From the NCBI GenBank assembly GCA_944320785.1, contig CALUIR010000020.1, positions 1-50,337 of the forward strand: DNA of 50,337 nucleotides, read 5' to 3'. Below, piece by piece: positions 1-8,274 of this stretch (the stretch's first letter is position 1; each line of letters opens with the position of its first letter). A model generated the notes under the pieces. That model ran no database searches and had not been told where the DNA came from. It saw nothing but the letters and a program-made list of their open reading frames with translations. The position numbers were made by a program, and so were the translations under genes. The stretch comes from an uncultured Bacteroidaceae bacterium (lineage in GTDB: Bacteria; Bacteroidota; Bacteroidia; Bacteroidales; Bacteroidaceae).

Positions 1-502
1 ATTGCCAAATATTTCACCATCGGGTTGGGAAAAAACGGATGGCCGCTTCGACGGCGGGCGCGGGGAGGCATGTGCGGAATCTTTACCATGCCGCAGGTGG
101 CATGGCGGCCCATGCATGGGTGATGTGCCGACCCATGCATGGGTGGAGGGTTGACCCATGCATGGGTGGAGGGTTGACCCATGCATGGGTGGCGGGGTGA
201 CCCACGCATGGGTGGCGGGTTGACCCACGCATGGGTGGCGGGGGAGGGAATGCGTTCCCTCCCGCACCCCCTCCACAAGGGCCTGTGGGGCATGTCCGGG
301 GCGGCGGGCGGAGAGGGGGAGCGGCGGCTTGCCGGGGAGGAAGCCCGGCATCCGGGCGTCGCGGCGGGCATCCCGCAGGGCGGCCCGTGCCGCCCTTGTT
401 GTATGAATCCGTTACTGTCCGCGCAGCGGTGGGGCGCAAGGCGTCGCGGCGGGCATTGCCGTTCTTGTGCAGCGGGGCGCAAGATGTCGCGCCCCTGCAT
501 GG
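1..502. other. Non-coding left edge with G+C-rich inverted repeats
   Basis: Besides the 23-bp array this stretch has three short inverted repeats: GGGAGGGAA/TTCCCTCCC at 242-263, GGGCGG/CCGCCC at 378-395 and GGGGCGC/GCGCCCC at 474-495. The last lies just past the stop of the minus-strand propeller gene and may end its transcript, but no U-run follows. A plus-strand frame is open from base 1 to a TGA at 121-123 and could be the tail of a gene outside the window; it runs into the repeat array and I cannot support it as coding. Confidence 0.5.
109..243. repeat. Tandem array of 23-bp units with a palindromic core
   Basis: Five consecutive units start at 131, 154, 177, 200 and 223, with a partial unit from 109. 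Each holds ACCCATGCATGGGT or the variant ACCCACGCATGGGT, followed by GG and a short G-rich linker. The exact 23-bp spacing puts the palindromes on the same DNA face. The array lies downstream of the cobalamin-uptake operon; function is unknown. Confidence 0.85.
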
Positions 503-2452
503 CTACTGCAGCGCTTCGAGGCCCGCCACTTCGGTGGACAGCTCGCCCACGAGGCCGGGGATTTGCTGGTTCACGGCGGTCATGACGCGCACGAAGTGGA
601 TGGTGTCCAGGCAGGCGGGCGTGCCGTCGTCGTTCACCGCCCAGCCGATGTCGAGGGCGGAGGCGGCCGACGTGTTGGGCTGGTTGTCGGCGTACCCGTA
701 GGCGTAGGCGCTCATCACCCACATGGCGGAGGCGGGGTCGTAGGCGCCGTTGGAGGGCAGGCGCGTGCCGCTGAGGGTCATTTCGCCGTCCTCCTCCCAC
801 AGGGGGTAGTAGCTCTGGGCGTGGACGGTGCGCGGGATTTCGCCCTGCGCGCCCCGGTTGTCCGCCCAAGGCACGGGTTCTGCTGCGGAGGCCGGGCGGC
901 GGTAGGTGACGGCATAGTCGCGGTCGGCCTGCGGGTTGGCGTGTTCCGAGCCTGCCAGCTCGTGCCACGGGTCGTCGGGCAGGCCGTTGCCGTTCTCGTC
1001 CTTGGCCACGAAGACGATGCCCGGCTCCGCGCTGCCGTCGTAGGCGTTGCCCAGCACGCGGAAGTCCGCCCCCTCGCCGTTGGCCACCGGGCGGAGGAAG
1101 CCCATGGTGATGCTCCCCCCGAAGCCTCCGAGGCTGACGAGGCCGCCCGCCTGCATCGCCTCCAGGCACTTGCGGGCCATGGCCTGCGCGTCGTCGCCCT
1201 CGGCGTAGAGGGGCATCTGGTTGACGAACTGCCCCGGCGCGGGGCGGTAGCTGAACACCTGGCCGATGCCGTTGGCGGGCGCCGCGCCGGGGTCGCCGCC
1301 CTCCTGTCCCGCGTTGTGGCGGGGGGCGAAGACGATGGAGTTGGGGTTGATGCCTTTCGCGTCGAGGGTGAACTTGCGGCGGCCGTCCGCCCCGAAGCAG
1401 TGGACGAGGCCGTTGACGGTGTAGTTCATCGCGTCGCACACGTAGAGGTCGCCGCTGGCCGGGTTCACGGCCAGGCCGTAGATGTGGACGAAAGCGGTGC
1501 CGTCCTTCACGAACGAGGGGTCGATGGCCTCCCCCGTGCGGGTGTCGATGACGGTGATGCCGCCGCCCCCGCCCTCGGCGTAGGCGTAGAGGTAGGCGCG
1601 GTGGCCGCTGATGCAGAAGTCGATGGCGGGCAGGCCGTAGTCGGCCGCCACCTCGTCCGTCTGGCTGTCGATGCGGTGCAGGCGGCAGTCGTAGTCGGCC
1701 AGCGCCTCGTCGTACCGTCCGCGCGTGACGAGATAGACGTTGCCGTCCGCGTCGGCATGGATGGCGCCGGGGTTCTCGCGGACGGTGATGCGGCGCGTCT
1801 CGGCGAAGGTGGCGATGTCGATGACGGACACGGTGTTGTCCGGCTCGTTGGGGTCCAGCCCGCCGGAGTTGCTCACGTAGAGCTTGCCTGCGGCGGCGCA
1901 GATGCCGTCGGGGTTGCGCCCGGCCTGTGCCAGGCCGTCCACGGCCAAGGCGGCGGTGTCGATGCGGGCCACGGTGCCGTCGAAGCAGCACACGTAGGCC
2001 TTGCCGCCGTGGAAGGCGAACGTGCGGGGCTGGCGGGCGATGCCGCTGTCGTCGAACAGGGGGATGCGGGCCAGCGACCGGCCGGTGGCCAAGTCCATGA
2101 CCTCCACCTGGCTGGAGACGTTGACGGCGCACCACAGCTTGCTTCCGTAGCGTTGCAGGTCGTTGGCCGTGTCGCCCAGCCGGCGGCCGTTCTGCATCTT
2201 GAAGTAGTCGTAGCTGGTGCGGTCGCTTCCAGCCTTGTCAGGGTCTTGGAAGGAAGCCATCGCCCCGGTGGCGAAGTCGTAGTAGGACAGGCTGCTGTTG
2301 TTCATGTTGAACAGTCCCTCGCACAGGATGTACATCCCGTCGGCGGCGGCCTCTGCGGGCGTGCCTTCGGAGGCGTCTTCCCAATGGATTTCGTCGTCGC
2401 AGGCGGCCGTCACGGCGGCGGCCAGGAGGAGGGGCAGGAGGCGGGTTTTCAT
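503..2452 (-). CDS. BtuG-like surface propeller lipoprotein with extra C-terminal domain
   Basis: 649 residues, exported as a lipoprotein: the signal peptide ends in a lipobox with Cys18. Residues about 40-380 read as a YncE/SMP-30-like beta-propeller (repeated blades such as the YVSNSGG and ADGNVYLVTRG segments). Residues about 397-645 form a second domain, seen elsewhere in Bacteroidetes surface proteins, with an acidic loop DENGNGLPDD at 485-494 that resembles a calcium site. It starts 7 bp after the TonB-dependent receptor, in an operon behind a cobalamin riboswitch. BtuG proteins are surface B12-binding propellers that cap BtuB, so the same role is inferred here. The C-terminal domain makes it longer than a propeller-only BtuG; its function is unknown. 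Confidence 0.8.
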   Translation of the reverse strand: MKTRLLPLLLAAAVTAACDDEIHWEDASEGTPAEAAADGMYILCEGLFNMNNSSLSYYDFATGAMASFQDPDKAGSDRTSYDYFKMQNGRRLGDTANDLQRYGSKLWCAVNVSSQVEVMDLATGRSLARIPLFDDSGIARQPRTFAFHGGKAYVCCFDGTVARIDTAALAVDGLAQAGRNPDGICAAAGKLYVSNSGGLDPNEPDNTVSVIDIATFAETRRITVRENPGAIHADADGNVYLVTRGRYDEALADYDCRLHRIDSQTDEVAADYGLPAIDFCISGHRAYLYAYAEGGGGGITVIDTRTGEAIDPSFVKDGTAFVHIYGLAVNPASGDLYVCDAMNYTVNGLVHCFGADGRRKFTLDAKGINPNSIVFAPRHNAGQEGGDPGAAPANGIGQVFSYRPAPGQFVNQMPLYAEGDDAQAMARKCLEAMQAGGLVSLGGFGGSITMGFLRPVANGEGADFRVLGNAYDGSAEPGIVFVAKDENGNGLPDDPWHELAGSEHANPQADRDYAVTYRRPASAAEPVPWADNRGAQGEIPRTVHAQSYYPLWEEDGEMTLSGTRLPSNGAYDPASAMWVMSAYAYGYADNQPNTSAASALDIGWAVNDDGTPACLDTIHFVRVMTAVNQQIPGLVGELSTEVAGLEALQ

Positions 2453-2459
2453 AAGGCGG

Positions 2460-4541
2460 TCAGTATTTGAGGGTGAGCGATGCCCGGAACTGCCGTCCCG
2501 GCATGGGGTAGTTCTTCACGATTTCATATTGGTGGTTGCCCACGTTGATGGCTTCGGCCTGCACGTGCAGGCGGCATGCGCGGACGCGGAACTCGCGCCA
2601 TAGGGAGAGGGAATGCTCGGCATATCCCTCCATGAGGTACTCGGAGGAGTTGTACTGGTTGCAATAGCGCAGGCCGGAGGCCACGAGGGTGTAGCCCACG
2701 GAGGCCCATGGCGTTTCCAGGGTGGCGGAGGCGGCGCCTGAGTGGCGGGGCGTGTAGGGAATCTGGTGGTTGAACGTGGCGCGGTAGGGCAGCGTGTGGC
2801 GGTCGGTCTTGTCCAAGGCACGTTGCCAGGTGTAGTTGCCCGCCACGCGGAGAGCGATGCGGGCGCCGATGCCGATGCGGGCCTGGAGGCTCGTTTCCAC
2901 GCCCTTGATGTCCACCCGCCCGATGTTCATCATGCTCCATACGAAGAGGTTCTTGCCCGGCATGGCCACAATCTTGTCCGTCACGCGGTTGTAGAAGGCG
3001 TCGGCGGAGATGGTGAGGCCGAGGGGCAGGTTCCCGGCGGGGATGTCCCACGTGAAGCCGCCGTCCAGTTGCCACGCTTTCTCCGGGCGGAGGGTGCGGG
3101 TGCCGGCCTGGCCGTAGTAGAGGTCGTTGAAAGTGGGCAGGCGGAAGATGTCCTTGTAGAACAGGCGGATGCGCAGGTCCTGCCCGGCAAAGGGCTGCGC
3201 GGAGAGGGAGGCGGCGGGGGAGAGGCGTTGCCGTCCGGGCGCGGCTAGGCCATGCCTCACTGTCTCCTTGGTGAGGGTGGAGAGCAGGCTGGCGGTGGCC
3301 GTGAAGCGGGGATGGACGTATTTGGCCGCCAATGCGTTGAGCAGGGTGTATCGTGTGGGGACGGCGAAACCGTCGAGGTCGGCCTCCAAGTGGTTGGCAA
3401 AAGCGTCGGTGGCCAGCGACACGGCCCAATGGGTGTTGGGGCGGCAAAGGACGGTGGCCGAGAGGTAGTATTCGTCCTGCCGGTAATGGTTGTTCTCCTC
3501 GCGGGCCATGTTGAGGGAGGAGGGGTCGTAGTAGCGGTTGCAGGCGCGGTTGTACTTGGCTTGCGCCAGGATGCTCCACCGGCTGCTGATGCGGTTCTCG
3601 TAGCGGCCTTGGGCAAAGAAGTTCCGGTCCCAGAGCCGCTGCCCGGCGTAGTCGTTGTAGAGGATGTTGGTAGGCAGCCCCCGCTGCGACTGGTAGTAGT
3701 AGAGCTTGGCGGAGGCTTCCTGCCTTTCGTTGATGCGGGCATGGAGGTTGGCTTCCGCCTTGCCGCTCTGCACGTCGGAGTTGCGCCGGTGGCGGCGTTC
3801 GGTGGCGGTGCCGTTGCGCAGCAGGTAGGGGTACGCGCCGTGGATGTGGGTGTAGTCGGCCGTGATGGCGGTGGCAATGCGGTCGGTCCATCGGTTTTCG
3901 ATACGGAGGTTGGGGTTGGCGAAACCGAAGCTCCCGGCTTTCATGGAAGCGGCAAGGTTGACGTCCTTGCCTTGGAAGGAGGGGGCGCGGCTCTGGATGT
4001 GCAGCACTCCGGCGGATGCGAAGAGCCGGGCGGCTTGGAGGAGTTCGTCGCCTTGCCCGCTTGTGAGGCTGATGCGCTCCACGTTGTCGAGGGAGAACTT
4101 GCCGAGGTCGGTCTGGCCGGTTTGTGCGTCGGTGACGGGCAGGCCGTCGTAGGCCACGGCGGTGTGTGCCGCGCCGAGGCTTCGGATGGAGATGGTCTTC
4201 AGCCCCCCGATGCCCCCGTAGTCCTTTATGGTGACCCCGCTGAACATCTTTGCCGCGTCCGACAGTTGCACGGCGCCTGCCAGTTGCATCCGTCGGGCAT
4301 CCAGCGTTTGCACCGGCATGGTGGAGCGCAATGCTTTCTGGCGGGCGTTCTCTTCCACCACCACTTCGCCAAGGGTATAGACCTTGGTGGTGTCGAGGCG
4401 TTCCTGCCCGGCCATGCGGGCGGCGTTAGCGATGAGAAGGATTGCGGCGAATGCCATGCGCCGTCCCGTGGATGCATGCAGCCTGCCCTTCCGAAGGCAT
4501 CGGCCTTCGGGGGGGCAGGCTGTGAGGGGATTGCGGCACAT
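2460..4541 (-). CDS. btuB: TonB-dependent outer-membrane receptor, BtuB-like (corrinoid uptake)
   Basis: 693 residues from the first ATG, which lies 16 bp after the preceding gene. An internal Met at residue 29 (base 4457) begins a more typical signal peptide (MAFAAILLIANAARMAGQ) and may be the true start. A TonB-box-like stretch (VYTLGEVVVEE) is followed by a plug domain (about residues 70-170) and a 22-strand-barrel-like region ending in a C-terminal aromatic residue (LTLKY). The cobalamin riboswitch upstream and the BtuG-like partner downstream point to vitamin B12 or other corrinoids as substrate rather than siderophores. Substrate assignment is from context; the family is clear from sequence. 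Confidence 0.85.
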   Translation of the reverse strand: MCRNPLTACPPEGRCLRKGRLHASTGRRMAFAAILLIANAARMAGQERLDTTKVYTLGEVVVEENARQKALRSTMPVQTLDARRMQLAGAVQLSDAAKMFSGVTIKDYGGIGGLKTISIRSLGAAHTAVAYDGLPVTDAQTGQTDLGKFSLDNVERISLTSGQGDELLQAARLFASAGVLHIQSRAPSFQGKDVNLAASMKAGSFGFANPNLRIENRWTDRIATAITADYTHIHGAYPYLLRNGTATERRHRRNSDVQSGKAEANLHARINERQEASAKLYYYQSQRGLPTNILYNDYAGQRLWDRNFFAQGRYENRISSRWSILAQAKYNRACNRYYDPSSLNMAREENNHYRQDEYYLSATVLCRPNTHWAVSLATDAFANHLEADLDGFAVPTRYTLLNALAAKYVHPRFTATASLLSTLTKETVRHGLAAPGRQRLSPAASLSAQPFAGQDLRIRLFYKDIFRLPTFNDLYYGQAGTRTLRPEKAWQLDGGFTWDIPAGNLPLGLTISADAFYNRVTDKIVAMPGKNLFVWSMMNIGRVDIKGVETSLQARIGIGARIALRVAGNYTWQRALDKTDRHTLPYRATFNHQIPYTPRHSGAASATLETPWASVGYTLVASGLRYCNQYNSSEYLMEGYAEHSLSLWREFRVRACRLHVQAEAINVGNHQYEIVKNYPMPGRQFRASLTLKY

Positions 4542-4557
4542 ACTTTTATATATGGGA

Positions 4558-5298
4558 TTACAGCGTGATGACCATCCCGTCCATGCAGAAGTAGGTGGGG
4601 GTGTTCAGGTAGTAGGTCTGGCCGCCATCGTAGCTGGTCTTGTCTGTGGAGTCGAAGCTGAACTCCAAGGCATCGACCGTGCCGAGGATGGAGAGGTCAT
4701 GCCATATCCATTGGTTGCAGATGTTGCCGTCTTTGGCCAAATAAACATCCACGGTGCCGGTGGCGGCGTTGCCCATCTTGCCGGTGACTGTCACCTTGAA
4801 CCAGTCGCCTGCTCCGAAAGGGTGTGCGCCCATGCCGCCATCGCGCATGGTGAGGTAAGCGTAGGTGCTATTGGTGAAGTACGCCCCTTTCACGGTGGCG
4901 GCGTCTTTCAGGGTGATGACGGCGTGGCGGTAGGTGCCGTCGGCGTTGCAGGTCAGGTAGGTGTCGCCTGTCTGCCCCCTTCCGGTGATGGCGCTGCTGT
5001 TGGTGTAGCTGTTGGTTTGCACGTCGGTTTTGTTCGTATAGGTGAAGCCCCCTCCGAAGTAATCGCCGGCTGTCGGCACGTAGTGGTTGAACGTGGCGGT
5101 GCCGCTGGGGTCGGTGAAGGTGCTTTCGTAATAGAACGCGCCATCGGGGAGGTTGGTTTTGGGACCCACGTATTCTGATTCCGGCGTGTCCAGCAAGCCG
5201 TTGAAATTGATGGTGAGGTCCGTGTTTTCTTCTTCACTGCAGCTGCATGCCAAGATAATGGTTGCAGCCATGGCCATTAGAGATGAAATCTTTTTCAT
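4558..5298 (-). CDS. DUF4465 surface lipoprotein, BtuH-like corrinoid-binding candidate
   Basis: 246 residues if started at MKKISSL (base 5298); an ATG at 5310 adds four residues. The N-terminus is a lipoprotein signal with CSCSEEE. The body matches the DUF4465 pattern: TNSTYAYLTMRDG, GDWFKVTVTG, VDVYLAKDG, HDLSILGTVDALEFSFDSTD and a terminal NTPTYFCMDGM. DUF4465 lipoproteins in Bacteroidetes cobalamin loci have been described as surface B12 binders (BtuH). It is the first gene after the cobalamin riboswitch, so it should be repressed when B12 is plentiful and act with the receptor and propeller downstream. Confidence 0.8.
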   Translation of the reverse strand: MKKISSLMAMAATIILACSCSEEENTDLTINFNGLLDTPESEYVGPKTNLPDGAFYYESTFTDPSGTATFNHYVPTAGDYFGGGFTYTNKTDVQTNSYTNSSAITGRGQTGDTYLTCNADGTYRHAVITLKDAATVKGAYFTNSTYAYLTMRDGGMGAHPFGAGDWFKVTVTGKMGNAATGTVDVYLAKDGNICNQWIWHDLSILGTVDALEFSFDSTDKTSYDGGQTYYLNTPTYFCMDGMVITL

Positions 5299-5364
5299 TT
5301 GTCTGATCATTAATGGATAAAATATGTATTACTAATCTCATTCCTCGTAAGAATTAGTTTGTCA

Positions 5365-5545
5365 ACGTGCATGGCAGGTCTTCTGACTTGTCCTTGTTGG
5401 AGGCTCCTTCCCAGGCGTGATGCCCAGTGGTTGTGAGAGCTGTGCCTGCAACATTTTATGGAGGACATACAGCAGCGGGACTGTCCAGGATTCTCACCTG
5501 ATTCCCTTTTCATCAATTCCCCGTCCATGGGGGTTTTGAACCAAT
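5365..5545 (-). promoter_or_regulatory. Cobalamin (AdoCbl) riboswitch
   Basis: Read on the minus strand, the conserved landmarks occur in order: GGGAATCAGGTGAGAATCC, GTCCCGCTGCTGTA, the B12-box region CCACTGGGCATCACGCCTGG, GGGAAGG, and the 3-prime GTCAGAAGACCTGCC. These are the signature segments of the cobalamin riboswitch. It ends about 65 bp before the DUF4465 gene and would control the whole three-gene B12-capture operon. Confidence 0.95.
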
Positions 5546-5551
5546 GCGCGG

Positions 5552-5559
5552 CAAAGGTA
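5552..5559 (-). promoter_or_regulatory. Promoter -7 box for the cobalamin-uptake operon
   Basis: The minus strand has TACCTTTG, a match to the Bacteroidetes -7 consensus TAnnTTTG, just upstream of the first conserved block of the riboswitch. No clear TTTG lies at the -33 position. Confidence 0.65.
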
Positions 5560-5607
5560 GGAAAATATATTGGATTGGCGTGCAGCCGGGCTGTTATTTT
5601 TCCGGCG

Positions 5608-6513
5608 TTACCTGGCTGCTATCTGTTTCCTGTATTCGTTGGGGGTTATTCCGACACGTTTCTTGAACACGCGGTTGAAGTGCTGTGAGTATTGGAACCC
5701 TAATTCATCGGCTATCTGGCTGATGGTCATGTCCGAGCCGGCAATCCGTTCCTTGGCGGTGTCAATCAGTTTGTCTTGGATGTATTCCTGCGGTGTTTTC
5801 CCGGTTTCTTTCTTGATTAAGTCGCCGAAGTAGTTGGGGGAAAGGAACACTCTTTCGGCGAAGTATTTCACGGTGGGAAGTCCTTCGTCCTGCGGTTTCC
5901 CGCTTTGGAAGTATGCGTCGAGCAATGTCTCGAACCGGCTTAGCACGTCTTTGTTGACGGTGGCGCGGGTGGCGAACTGCCGTTCGTAGAAGCGCATGCA
6001 GTAGTCGAGGAGCAATTGGATGTTGCTGGCGATGAGGCGTTTAGTGAGTTTGTCAATGGAGTGTGTCAGTTCCCTTTTTATTTTGGCCAGGCAGTCGAGG
6101 AAGATGCCTTTTTCTTCTTCTGAGAGGTGGAGCGCTTCGTTGGACTTGTAGGAAAAGAAGGTATAGCTTTTGATTTCTTCGCCCAAGGAGGTGCCCTTTA
6201 TCAGGTCGGGGTGGAAAAGGATGCCTTTTGCCATCGGTCGTGTGCCTTCTTCCATTTCTGTTTCGACGACCTGTCCTGGCGCGAAGCTGACCACGGTGCC
6301 TTCCTGGTAGTCGTAGGTTTGCCTTCCGTAACGGATGTCGCCGCAACGGGCGTCTTTCAGGAAGAGGGCATACATGCCGTAGTTGATGGTGAAGTGGTTG
6401 GGGAAGCGGGTGGCTTCCGAGAGATCTATTACGCTGACCGAGGGGTGCAGGGTCTCTAGGCCGAACAGTTGGTTGTATTTGTCAACGGTATCCAGTTTGA
6501 TGATGTCGTTCAT
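5608..6513 (-). CDS. AraC-family transcriptional regulator
   Basis: 301 residues. The first 160 or so form a cupin-like sensor region (MYALFLKDARCGDIRYGRQ, VVSFAPGQVVETEM). The last 100 are an AraC/XylS DNA-binding domain with two helix-turn-helix motifs (VKYFAERVFLSPNYFGDLIKK and ISQIADELGFQYSQHFNRVF, then GITPNEYRKQ). Its ATG overlaps the stop of the beta-lactamase gene (ATGA), so the two are translationally coupled and follow the HU-like gene in one operon. It may regulate its own operon or act elsewhere; the effector is unknown. Confidence 0.9.
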   Translation of the reverse strand: MNDIIKLDTVDKYNQLFGLETLHPSVSVIDLSEATRFPNHFTINYGMYALFLKDARCGDIRYGRQTYDYQEGTVVSFAPGQVVETEMEEGTRPMAKGILFHPDLIKGTSLGEEIKSYTFFSYKSNEALHLSEEEKGIFLDCLAKIKRELTHSIDKLTKRLIASNIQLLLDYCMRFYERQFATRATVNKDVLSRFETLLDAYFQSGKPQDEGLPTVKYFAERVFLSPNYFGDLIKKETGKTPQEYIQDKLIDTAKERIAGSDMTISQIADELGFQYSQHFNRVFKKRVGITPNEYRKQIAAR

Positions 6514-7481
6514 AAGGCTTTTGTTTGAAGTTCATGGCAAATGTAAGGAATTTGTTGGCACGTGGCGCCGGAGGCTGGAAGAAAGTTGCAAGTATTGCCC
6601 GCTAGGTGCCTGTATACCATGGCTGATATGTCGGCGATGATTTTTTCTGCCTCTTGGAGGCTCGTTTGGGCGTGCATGACAAAGACGGCGATGGCATACC
6701 TTCTTCCATCCGGGAGCAGGACGAAACCGGCATCGTTGATGGCGGTCCATTCGCCTTTGCCGTTCTGGCCGGAGGTGCCGGTCTTGTGTCCGATGCGGGC
6801 TTGGGTGCCTTGCAAGGGAGCGGGGAGCCGCTCTTTCCCGGTCTGGCATCCAAGTAGTGTTTTGTGGATGAAGCGGGTGTAGGAGGTGTCGATGGGCAAA
6901 GTTCCGGCGGCGAGCCTGTCCATCAGGCAGGCGGTGGCCAAGGGGCTGCTCCAGTTGGCGTAACATTGTTCCGGGTGGCGGTGCATGTCGTCTTCGGTGG
7001 CTGAGATGGCAAAGCTGTCCACGCCTAAGGAACGGATGTAGCGGTCTGCAACGCTTGTGCCGCCGATGTAGTTGAACAGGATGTCGCAAGCGTTGTTGTC
7101 ACTTTGCTGGAGAGTGTAGGCCAGGAGTTCGCCTACGGAGAGGGTGATGCCGCCTTTCGGATAGCGGTCGCGCAAGGGGCTGTATGTGCCGGGCAGCAGT
7201 TCCTGCTCCTCGATGCGGACGGGTGCTGAGAGCGGGAGGTGGTGCTGTTCCAAGTGGTGCGCGACGGCCAAGGCTTGGTGGAACTTCATGACGCTCATCA
7301 GCGGGTAGCGTGCTTCGTTGTGGAACGTGAGGGTGTCTTTCCCGTCGATGATGACGGCCACGCCTACCTGTGCTTTTGCCTTTTGGAGAATGCGTTGCAG
7401 TTGCCCGCGCAACGGGCATCCGGCTTGGGCGCACAGGGTGAGCGAAAAGAGGAGCAGGGGGAGCAGGGAACGCCTTCTCAT
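6510..7481 (-). CDS. Class A beta-lactamase (subclass A2-like serine hydrolase)
   Basis: 323 residues with an N-terminal signal peptide, hence periplasmic. Class A motifs are in order and intact: SVMK at 63-66 (nucleophile Ser63, Lys66), SDN at 127-129, a Glu at about 163 in the omega-loop region, and KTG at 233-235. The pattern resembles the Bacteroidetes CfxA/CblA/PER group. The C-terminus has a roughly 30-residue cysteine-containing tail that is not part of the usual fold and overlaps the araC start. The start overlaps the HU-like stop as ATGA. Hydrolysis of beta-lactams is inferred from the motifs; the spectrum cannot be read from sequence. Confidence 0.88.
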   Translation of the reverse strand: MRRRSLLPLLLFSLTLCAQAGCPLRGQLQRILQKAKAQVGVAVIIDGKDTLTFHNEARYPLMSVMKFHQALAVAHHLEQHHLPLSAPVRIEEQELLPGTYSPLRDRYPKGGITLSVGELLAYTLQQSDNNACDILFNYIGGTSVADRYIRSLGVDSFAISATEDDMHRHPEQCYANWSSPLATACLMDRLAAGTLPIDTSYTRFIHKTLLGCQTGKERLPAPLQGTQARIGHKTGTSGQNGKGEWTAINDAGFVLLPDGRRYAIAVFVMHAQTSLQEAEKIIADISAMVYRHLAGNTCNFLPASGATCQQIPYICHELQTKAL

Positions 7482-8116
7482 GCTGTCACGTTGTTTTTGC
7501 GAACGTACACCTTATGCGATTTTGCTCCTTGGCTTCCGATGCCGGATGCCGGGTCGGCCGCCCACCGTTTTAATTCTTGCGCGGCTGTGTTGCGGAGCAG
7601 CCCGGTCAGCCGGCAATAGTCGGCCACGGTGAGGAAAGCGTGCGTTTCCAAGTGCTTCAATGCGATTTGCAGGCGTTCTTCCGGTGTGTATTTCACGGAC
7701 GATTTGCGGAACTTCTGCGCCGAGCGTTCCAACGAGCAGCGGCTGTCGGTTTGCCACAGCAGGCTTTTGTCGGCCTTGAAATGGATGTCCTTCACGTGGA
7801 TGCTCATGGCGTTGCGCCGTGTGGCGCCATCTTCGCCTGTCTCCCGCTCTATGCCTTTCTTCAATCCCAAGGCGGCCGAGAAGATGCCGATGCCGTCCAC
7901 TTTCACCGATTTCCCATTGGCCATTTCGCGGGCGATTTCTTCTGCCAGCGCCCGCACCATCCCTTTCACGTCGCCCGGCGTGAAACTGCTGGCGTGGCAA
8001 ATGTTCTGTATCATGTCGTCCAAGTCGGCTTGCCCTTGCAGCTTCATGCGGGGGAACAGGATGCGTTTCCCCTCTTTGTCAGGCAGGTTTGATTCCTGCA
8101 TTTCATACGATGCCAT
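7478..8116 (-). CDS. HU-family DNA-binding protein with C-terminal extension
   Basis: 212 residues. Residues about 25-125 match the long HU/IHF-like proteins of Bacteroidetes: a helical dimerisation part (DLDDMIQNICHASSFTPGDVKGMVRALAEEIAREMANGK, split here as two helices), then KSVKVDGIGIFSAALG. The tail (about 140-212) resembles a winged helix (FLTVADYCRLTGLLRNTAAQ), as in HU domains fused to a wHTH. It is the first gene of the three-gene operon with the beta-lactamase and araC; stops and starts overlap by 4 bp. Probably a chromosomal architectural or regulatory protein. Confidence 0.85.
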   Translation of the reverse strand: MASYEMQESNLPDKEGKRILFPRMKLQGQADLDDMIQNICHASSFTPGDVKGMVRALAEEIAREMANGKSVKVDGIGIFSAALGLKKGIERETGEDGATRRNAMSIHVKDIHFKADKSLLWQTDSRCSLERSAQKFRKSSVKYTPEERLQIALKHLETHAFLTVADYCRLTGLLRNTAAQELKRWAADPASGIGSQGAKSHKVYVRKNNVTA

Positions 8117-8194
8117 AGTATCCTTTTGTTTTTAGTGAGTATAAAAATCTGTTTTGCACGGGCGGGAAGTTCCGTCCATGCCGCCAACTTCTTT

Positions 8195-8274
8195 ATCTTT
8201 AGGCTAAGGATACACATCCTTAGCCTAAAGATGCACATCCTTAACCTAAGGATATGCATCCTCAGCGTAAAGAT
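8195..8274. repeat. Four 17-bp near-palindromes in tandem, 21-bp period
   Basis: Units at 8195-8211, 8216-8232, 8237-8253 and 8258-8274, each separated by exactly 4 bp. The consensus is ATCYTTAGSCTAAAGAT with small variations. The array lies in the upstream region of the HU/beta-lactamase/araC operon. A second copy with the same unit, count and spacing is at 31229-31308. Short reading frames through it give leucine/arginine-rich repeats that I regard as spurious. Confidence 0.9.

Noticed and set aside
467-2470. 667-codon plus-strand open frame opposite the BtuG-like gene
   Set aside because: It is the antisense of a clear lipoprotein/propeller gene. Long shadow frames are common at this G+C content and the translation is Val/Ala/Gly/Arg-rich without family features.
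3252-4568. 438-codon plus-strand open frame opposite the TonB-dependent receptor
   Set aside because: Shadow of the receptor gene; low-complexity translation and no start or promoter context.
8195-8274. The 21-bp arrays considered as CRISPR-like arrays
   Set aside because: Repeats are short, imperfect and separated by only 4 bp; there are no spacers.
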